A stretch of 48,480 nucleotides of DNA from Rubripirellula sp. (GTDB taxonomy: Bacteria > Planctomycetota > Planctomycetia > Pirellulales > Pirellulaceae): NCBI GenBank assembly GCA_022425745.1, contig JAKMEW010000137.1, positions 1 through 48,480 of the forward strand. Direction: 5' to 3'. Position numbers and translations under genes: made by a program. Under the pieces are notes generated by a model. It saw only the letters and a list, made by a program, of their open reading frames with translations, made no database searches and was not told the DNA's origin. Shown piece after piece: positions 46,332 through 48,480 of the stretch. Position 1 is the stretch's first letter. Each line of letters begins with the position of its first letter.

Positions 46332-47650
46332 GTGTAACGAACCCCTTGAAACTGAGGCTCAAAGAAATGATTCAACAATCCGTCAACGCGGAGTAAACCT
46401 TGACCGGTCAAGCGAATGGCATCCCCGTGGATCGTAATGTCATTTGAACCGGCCAACGACTCCCATTGTTTTTTGAAAAGGGAGGTGATTTCAACACCGA
46501 ACTTCTCGCGAAAATAGGCAGCATCAAGGTAGCCGCGTTTCAGCAAGAGGATTAGCTCACGAACAATTTTTTGATGCTCGGACGGCACGAAACCTCGTCC
46601 TAAAGGCAACCGAGAATGTTCCTCAATCGCTTCATAATAGCGATTCAGATCTGCGAGATTCTGGTAGTGCACCCCGTTCGCGTGTCCAAAACTCGCCACC
46701 CCAGTAGCCAGCAAATCTGCTCCCATCCAAAGGTTATCACGATAGCTAAAATTAACTTTCGAAGGATCCTTTACGACAGTGTATGCGCTGCTGACGCTGT
46801 ATCCTGCAGACTTAAACTGATCAAACGCGTACTCAACCCATGCTCGTTTAGTTTCCCAATCCGCGACAGGGCTTTCAGTCTGATTGCCAAGAATGTCCTT
46901 GCTGAAAACCGTGTTATAAGGAAGTTCCATTTGATAGATTGTCACGCTCTCGGGTGACAACTCTAGAGTCTTACGGATATTCTCCCGCCAATTGTCCCAA
47001 GTCTCACCGACCATCCCGGAAATCAAGTCGATATTCACATTTGGGAATTGGGCGTTCTCAATCCAATCCCACGCTCGGTAGACCTCCTTCGACAGGTGTG
47101 CTCGGCCATTGAGGTCCAGCAGCTCATCTGAAAAATTTTCTACCCCGAGACTTAAACGCGTGACCCCCATCTCATCTCGTAGAGTTTTGACCTTCGTTTC
47201 ACTTAAGGTGCCGGGTTCACACTCAAATGTAACCTCCTCGGCTCCATCCCAACTGATATGTTGCTTCAGACGATCTGCGAGTTTCTTCAGTTGCTTGGGC
47301 GAGAGAAAACTCGGTGTACCGCCGCCAAAATAGACGAATCGAAACGATCGCTCGCCCATCACAGGGAGTTGACTGACCAATGAAATTTCATTGCAAAGAG
47401 CGTCAACATAACGTTGAACCTCAGTTGCATTAACGTCGGTGAAAACCTTGAAGTAGCAAAATTTGCAACGTTTTCTGCAGAAGGGAATATGGAGATAGAG
47501 TCCGAGAGGTGTTTTCGCAACAGAATCGGAAGCCAACGCTGCTTCAACATCAGACAGACATTCCGTGGTCCACTGACTGTATGGGGGATAGTTGGAAATA
47601 AAATAACTTCCAACATCGGTTTTTTCGTTTTTGCCTTCGGTGGATGTCAT
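46328..47650 (-). CDS. HemN/HemW-like radical SAM protein
   Basis: The 440-residue protein has the radical SAM cluster motif CRKRCKFCYF (Cys58, 62, 65) in LHIPFCRKRCKFCYFKVF, then the SAM-binding FVYFGGGTPSFLSPKQL, VTFECEPGTL, VTRLSLGVENFSDELL and NVNIDLISGMVGETWDNW. The C-terminal ~90 residues match the HemN_C winged-helix (SEHQKIVRELILLLKRGYL). This is the coproporphyrinogen III oxidase-like superfamily (HemN, HemW, and HemN-like methyltransferases/cyclopropanases). CxxxCxxCYF differs from HemN (CGC) and HemW (CDF), so neither function should be assumed. The gene ends in a GTGA overlap with the GcvH-like gene and follows the PQQ-propeller gene by 66 bases. Confidence 0.88.
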   Translation of the reverse strand: MTSTEGKNEKTDVGSYFISNYPPYSQWTTECLSDVEAALASDSVAKTPLGLYLHIPFCRKRCKFCYFKVFTDVNATEVQRYVDALCNEISLVSQLPVMGERSFRFVYFGGGTPSFLSPKQLKKLADRLKQHISWDGAEEVTFECEPGTLSETKVKTLRDEMGVTRLSLGVENFSDELLDLNGRAHLSKEVYRAWDWIENAQFPNVNIDLISGMVGETWDNWRENIRKTLELSPESVTIYQMELPYNTVFSKDILGNQTESPVADWETKRAWVEYAFDQFKSAGYSVSSAYTVVKDPSKVNFSYRDNLWMGADLLATGVASFGHANGVHYQNLADLNRYYEAIEEHSRLPLGRGFVPSEHQKIVRELILLLKRGYLDAAYFREKFGVEITSLFKKQWESLAGSNDITIHGDAIRLTGQGLLRVDGLLNHFFEPQFQGVRYT

Positions 47651-47716
47651 TTCAAGTACGTTCGATTTTAAGAATTGAAAAGTCGATCTAGATGAACCAA
47701 TTGAATGTGATTAATT

Positions 47717-48480
47717 TCATGAACCACGAACCGATGCATCTCCAAAGCACCTCAACACCCCGTCGTCATCACCTATAAAAAGTCGGTTACCAAAGATTGC
47801 AGGAGCAGCAATGAATGAGCCGCGGATTTCATAGGACCATTTTTCTTCTCCCGAAGCCAGAGACAACCGTATCAATCGACCATCGGTTGCAGCGATCCAG
47901 ACATCGCCTCCGGCAATGACTGGCGATGCATCAGCCCTTCGTTTCAAGTTATATCGCCACCTCAGGTTACCAGTCTCTAGAGATAACGCGTCGACCTGTT
48001 TGCTTTGACTGCTGACCACCACAAGATCATCGGATATCGCTGCACTACTTCGGTACTCCATTGGTCTCTCGGCATCCTCGTAAGACCAAAGTTGCTCCTG
48101 CTTTTTCCAATCAAAAGCTAAAACCGCGCCATCCATAATAGGTAGTACCACCTTTGATCCCGAAATAGCGGGTGTACTGCCCGTTGGCCCACCGAGCGGT
48201 AACGGTTTACCGATAGTCATACCCGTCTTCAGATCAACTTGATGTAATTGTCCATCACACCCACCTAGAAAAGTTTGGCGGCCAGCTATCGATGGACTAC
48301 ATCTAACCTGATCCTCTGTTTGATAGGTCCACTGAAGAGTTCCGTCGCCCAGAGAAAAGCAATAAAGCTTCCCATCTTGGCTCGCAATCACCACCGTTTC
48401 CTCGAAAAAACCGGCCGATCCGTTGATTTCACCACCCGTTTCCGACCGCCAAATTTCCTTGCCGTCATCAGCATTTAACG
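47717..48480 (-). CDS. PQQ-like (BamB/quinoprotein-type) beta-propeller protein, 5' truncated
   Basis: The frame stays open to the window end; the ORF-track start at 48394 is an internal GTG, so the gene begins beyond base 48480. The visible ~254 residues are made of PQQ-type propeller blades of ~40 residues with the G-x-x-x-W signature: GDGTLQWTY, KKQEQLWSYEDA, ETGNLRWRY and ASGEEKWSYE. Such proteins occur as BamB-like outer-membrane assembly factors, quinoprotein dehydrogenases and PQQ-repeat proteins abundant in planctomycetes. There is no sign of the catalytic dehydrogenase residues in the visible part. It may be in the same operon as the radical SAM and GcvH-like genes. Confidence 0.88.
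   Translation of the reverse strand, partial: LNADDGKEIWRSETGGEINGSAGFFEETVVIASQDGKLYCFSLGDGTLQWTYQTEDQVRCSPSIAGRQTFLGGCDGQLHQVDLKTGMTIGKPLPLGGPTGSTPAISGSKVVLPIMDGAVLAFDWKKQEQLWSYEDAERPMEYRSSAAISDDLVVVSSQSKQVDALSLETGNLRWRYNLKRRADASPVIAGGDVWIAATDGRLIRLSLASGEEKWSYEIRGSFIAAPAIFGNRLFIGDDDGVLRCFGDASVRGS

Noticed and set aside
1-48480. CRISPR array, insertion sequence, prophage or tRNA
   Set aside because: No regularly spaced repeats, transposase, integrase or phage genes, and no convincing tRNA TPsiC-arm sequence was seen on reading.

Overview
The window reads as chromosome of a free-living planctomycete, probably a marine relative of Pirellulaceae. The main clues are a 1,132-residue beta-propeller/HEAT/cytochrome-c protein of the PVC heme-binding type, a Tat-exported Gfo/Idh/MocA oxidoreductase, a DUF1080 domain fused to a PhoD phosphatase, several planctomycete-style trypsin/HtrA proteins, a UAP1-like UDP-sugar pyrophosphorylase and an LptD-like outer-membrane barrel. 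Base composition looks fairly even and coding density is high. No rRNA, tRNA, insertion sequence, prophage or CRISPR array was recognised. The genus is not claimed.

Layout. 1-3112: truncated DUF1080-PhoD phosphatase, overlapping tail to tail with a thioredoxin-like/trypsin-like fusion. 3504-6901: metG (with C-terminal tRNA-binding domain), an alpha/beta hydrolase and a GNAT acetyltransferase. 6925-9141 (minus): an intact HtrA protease followed by a degenerate paralogue whose PDZ lies inside the protease fold. 9223-14789 (plus): YeeZ-like NAD-binding protein, MBL hydrolase, then a ROK sugar kinase overlapping a NagB/PIG-L fusion (amino-sugar salvage), then an acyltransferase. 14869-18267 (minus): the giant PVC cytochrome. 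18798-20240: Gfo/Idh/MocA protein with a clear terminator. 20349-22646 (minus): membrane-anchored C39-like cysteine peptidase and exported aldose 1-epimerase. 22723-23820: tRNA-dihydrouridine synthase. 23962-28729 (minus): sigma-54-type response regulator downstream of carB. 29076-34068 (minus): endonuclease/exonuclease/phosphatase protein and a three-gene MacAB-like export operon whose adaptor ends in EF-hands. 34239-39901 (minus): UAP1-like enzyme, lipoate ligase family protein and a large FtsX permease without an ATPase. 40212-45780: cutA, LptD-like protein (minus) and a DUF885 protein. 45831-48480 (minus): GcvH-like lipoyl carrier translationally coupled to a HemN/HemW-like radical SAM enzyme, preceded by a truncated PQQ-type beta-propeller gene.

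The best candidate for an undescribed system is the coupled radical SAM/GcvH-like pair at 45831-47650. No other glycine-cleavage gene is next to it, and a lipoate-ligase family gene lies about 9.4 kb away. Other points worth a second look are the tandem HtrA pair with a Cys-nucleophile, His-less partner, the stand-alone C39-like membrane protein, and an iterated motif cluster between the LptD-like and DUF885 genes. Start codons were re-chosen at several genes where a Shine-Dalgarno sequence contradicts the longest ORF; these are noted in the entries.
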